In this document: positions 62,228 to 64,000 of the stretch, piece after piece
Position numbering within the stretch: the stretch's first letter is position 1
How the letters are laid out: every line of letters begins with the position of its first letter
Assembly: GCA_013368375.1 (NCBI GenBank)
Contig: JAACJP010000015.1
Coordinates: 1 to 64,000 of the forward strand
DNA: 64,000 bases
Direction: 5' to 3'
From: Tricholomella constricta
Lineage: Eukaryota; Basidiomycota; Agaricomycetes; Agaricales; Lyophyllaceae
Notes under the pieces: model-generated
Database searches by the model: none
Seen by the model: the letters and a program-made list of their open reading frames with translations, nothing else
Told to the model about the DNA's origin: nothing
Position numbers and translations under genes: made by a program

Positions 62228-63715
62228 GTGCCCCTTCTGCTCCCCAATGCTAAGGTCCTCGGTCCTCTTCCAGAGGATTTTGATTTCGATGCCCATATTG
62301 TTCCGCCTGATGAACTTATGATTCCTGAGCTTCCCCTAGCTATGCGGGTTGCGCGTAATGTCGACATTGAAAAGTTTAACGACGACAGTATTTTCAAGAC
62401 CGTCACTGCTAAGGAAACGGCTTGTCCTCGTCCAGCAGATCTGGACATCGGTCCGCCTCTGAAACCGCCTTATGCCCTTACGGATGAGGAATTACAAGAA
62501 TTCGTTGAAAGCGATGCCCTCTGTCAGGCGCTTGCTCCTTTACCCATCGTTCTCGTTTGTTTTATCGAAGGCGAGCGGTCTCGGGTCAAGAAAGTCGCAG
62601 AAGTGGGCAGGCAGTTGGATCGGGAAAAGGAGAAGGAAGCGGAGGCAAAAACCCGAACCAAATTGCTCAGGAGTACGCGCCTTGTTGACCCGGTCAAGCA
62701 GGTGCCCACCCAATGAGACCGGATCACCATTCCGACGACGTATCTTCTCGGTATCAAGAACAAGCTATGTCCTCCTCTCAATTTCTTTACGAATGAACAC
62801 ATTGAAGTCGTCAATTACGCACCTCAAGAAATTCACTTCAAACTTCTTTGGCCTTGGGCGGATGAGGACTCGTCCAAAAAGGTGCAGTTGCTCGACATGC
62901 CGAAGATGGTCGCCTTGTGGGGCTCGGACGACTTAAGCTCTGGTCTCACCCCATTTCACTATACCGAGGCCACAACCAACCTACTCACGGCGCTTGAACT
63001 TTTGTGTAACTCCAACCCCAATTCGTCGAATATGCTCGGCACCAATTCGCCCGTCACGCAAAACGTCAACTTGACTCTGTCTCACGTCACAGAGTTCAAG
63101 AAGCATCGCGACTTCTTTTTGCAACTTGACAACTTCGAGACTACCTATCAGGATTGGTATCCGTTTGAAGTCAAAGCTCGCAGGGATGTCCTTAAAGGTG
63201 TCTTGTTTGATTGGGATGCCTATGCCTCTGAGTTTCTCTTATGCATTCGTTTGGGTGAACTCGAAAGGGAGCGCAGAGTTCATTCATTCATGCACAAGTG
63301 TTCTTCAGATTCGGAGCATTTCGCGACCAACAAGAGTCCTCATCTGGCATGTCCGGACCAAGGCTCTTGCTCGCAGCGTTCGTGCCAGTCCTTTTGGTCG
63401 AATCCCGGCCGGACTCCTCAATGTCTCATCTGCAGAAAGGGGCATGCCTACCACAGTCACCCCCTTTTGTTGACGTCCTTCGAGGATGGAAAGCCTCTCT
63501 TTGCGCGTCTCAACGATAACGGGATCTGGACAGCCAAGGCCTACAAGGGCTCTCCCTCTAAGAGATTGTGTGCCCTCTTCAACCTCAGCCGTTACTGCGA
63601 TGGTCGACATTGTACCGACATCGCCCACGTCTGCTCCCTATGTGGAGGATCGCATGGAGCTTTCGAGCGAAGCAGCGCCTGTGACCGTGTCTTCGACGGT
63701 TACATCCAGGCATGA
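62228..63715 (+). pseudogene. DIRS/Ngaro-like element gag with one internal stop
   Basis: One frame with a single TGA at 62714-62716 (VPTQ stop DRITIPTTYLL). Features: FDAHIVPPDELMIPELPLAM, a coiled-coil basic stretch, LLDMPKMVALWGSDDLSSGL, LTLSHVTEFKKHRDFFLQLD. The C-terminal Cys/His region is CLICRKGHAYHSH and CALFNLSRYCDGRHCTDIAH, then CSLCGGSHGAFERSSAC, which resembles the zinc finger at the end of gag in agaricomycete tyrosine-recombinase retroelements. The stop may be a CGA to TGA change. Confidence 0.7.
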
Positions 63716-64000
63716 GTCTAATTCTGGCATGTCCACTCAGCCATCTCCGCTGCCGTATCGCGATTTCACTGATAGCATACACTCTTGTTCCAAATCTCTC
63801 AATTCCTCTCCTTCGGATGACGATCTCTTCGAGCGAGTCGTCACACCTTACGACGCCTCGGCCTTTGAACGCTTACTCGCTAAACATAACCTAACTTCTT
63901 CTTACCCCCTACTTGTCAACAACCTCAAACATGGATTTCCACTCGGTACTCTCCCTAAGCTTGATCGCACTGTGGTCATAAAAAATCATCCTTTGGTCAG
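63654..64000 (+). CDS. Start of pol (reverse transcriptase) of DIRS/Ngaro-like element, partial
   Basis: ATG at 63654 overlaps the gag end by 62 bp in another frame. It begins MELSSEAAPVTVSSTVTSRH and reaches YDASAFERLLAKHNLTSSYP, LLVNNLKHGFPLGTLPKLDR, the lead-in to the reverse transcriptase domain in this element type. Cut by the window end; the tyrosine recombinase that would prove the class is not in view. Confidence 0.65.
   Translation, partial: MELSSEAAPVTVSSTVTSRHESNSGMSTQPSPLPYRDFTDSIHSCSKSLNSSPSDDDLFERVVTPYDASAFERLLAKHNLTSSYPLLVNNLKHGFPLGTLPKLDRTVVIKNHPLV

Overview
This window looks like a repeat-rich stretch of a filamentous basidiomycete genome, most likely an Agaricomycete (mushroom or wood-decay fungus). 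The evidence is many 50-60 bp spliceosomal introns with GTRNGY donors and YAG acceptors, a secreted laccase gene, a KDZ-class transposon, Tf1-like chromoviral Ty3 elements, a copia gag, and the 5' end of a DIRS/Ngaro-like element. No rRNA, tRNA, CRISPR or bacterial-type operon was seen. The laccase is the only convincing intact host gene; a multi-exon gene at 2.2-5.65 kb and a broken gene at 32.8-33.7 kb are the other non-repeat candidates.

Layout. 1-1.85 kb: a large inverted repeat whose arms are minisatellites carrying intron-like units. 2.2-5.65 kb: a multi-exon gene resembling accessory proteins of KDZ transposons. 5.8-6.2 kb: 93-bp tandem repeats. 6.8-9.25 kb: the 3' end of an LTR element (family C), its LTR interrupted by a chromovirus solo LTR. 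9.6-11.2 kb: simple tandem repeats and a copia gag remnant. 12.58-20.18 kb: a Tc1/mariner-like TIR element that received a dead chromovirus copy (12.79-19.13 kb) and a hAT-type MITE. 20.6-23.7 kb: laccase, minus strand, about 29 exons. 25.3-25.8 kb: second copy of the MITE. 27.1-32.8 kb: 5' LTR and gag start of a family C element, split by a non-autonomous LTR element (family A, 28.39-32.42 kb) whose interior is packed with short perfect hairpins. 32.8-34.4 kb: a broken gene cut by an LTR element of the related family B.

34.37-47.93 kb: a 13.6-kb KDZ transposon with 51-bp terminal inverted repeats, inverted subterminal arrays and five genes (KDZ transposase with CxC2-type cysteine cluster, two acidic or zinc-cluster proteins, a DNA-end or structural accessory protein, and a small helical protein), arranged in two divergent pairs. 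47.93-49.32 kb: 5'-truncated LINE with RNase H and a poly(A) tail. 49.57-58.67 kb: 5' part of a family D LTR element (minus strand; its LTR and leader match family A), split by an intact, very young chromovirus (51.44-57.79 kb, LTRs alike, 5-bp target duplication). 60.0-62.0 kb: a broken DDE transposase. 62.2-64.0 kb: gag and the start of pol of a DIRS/Ngaro-like element running off the end.

The most interesting signals are (i) the hairpin-studded interiors of the family A and B LTR elements, (ii) a compensatory base change between the two chromovirus copies that supports self-primed reverse transcription, (iii) the KDZ element with its dispersed CCGCGGACAT word and subterminal palindromes, (iv) the head-to-head inverted repeat with repeated intron signals, and (v) the very intron-dense laccase with exons of 13-21 nt.
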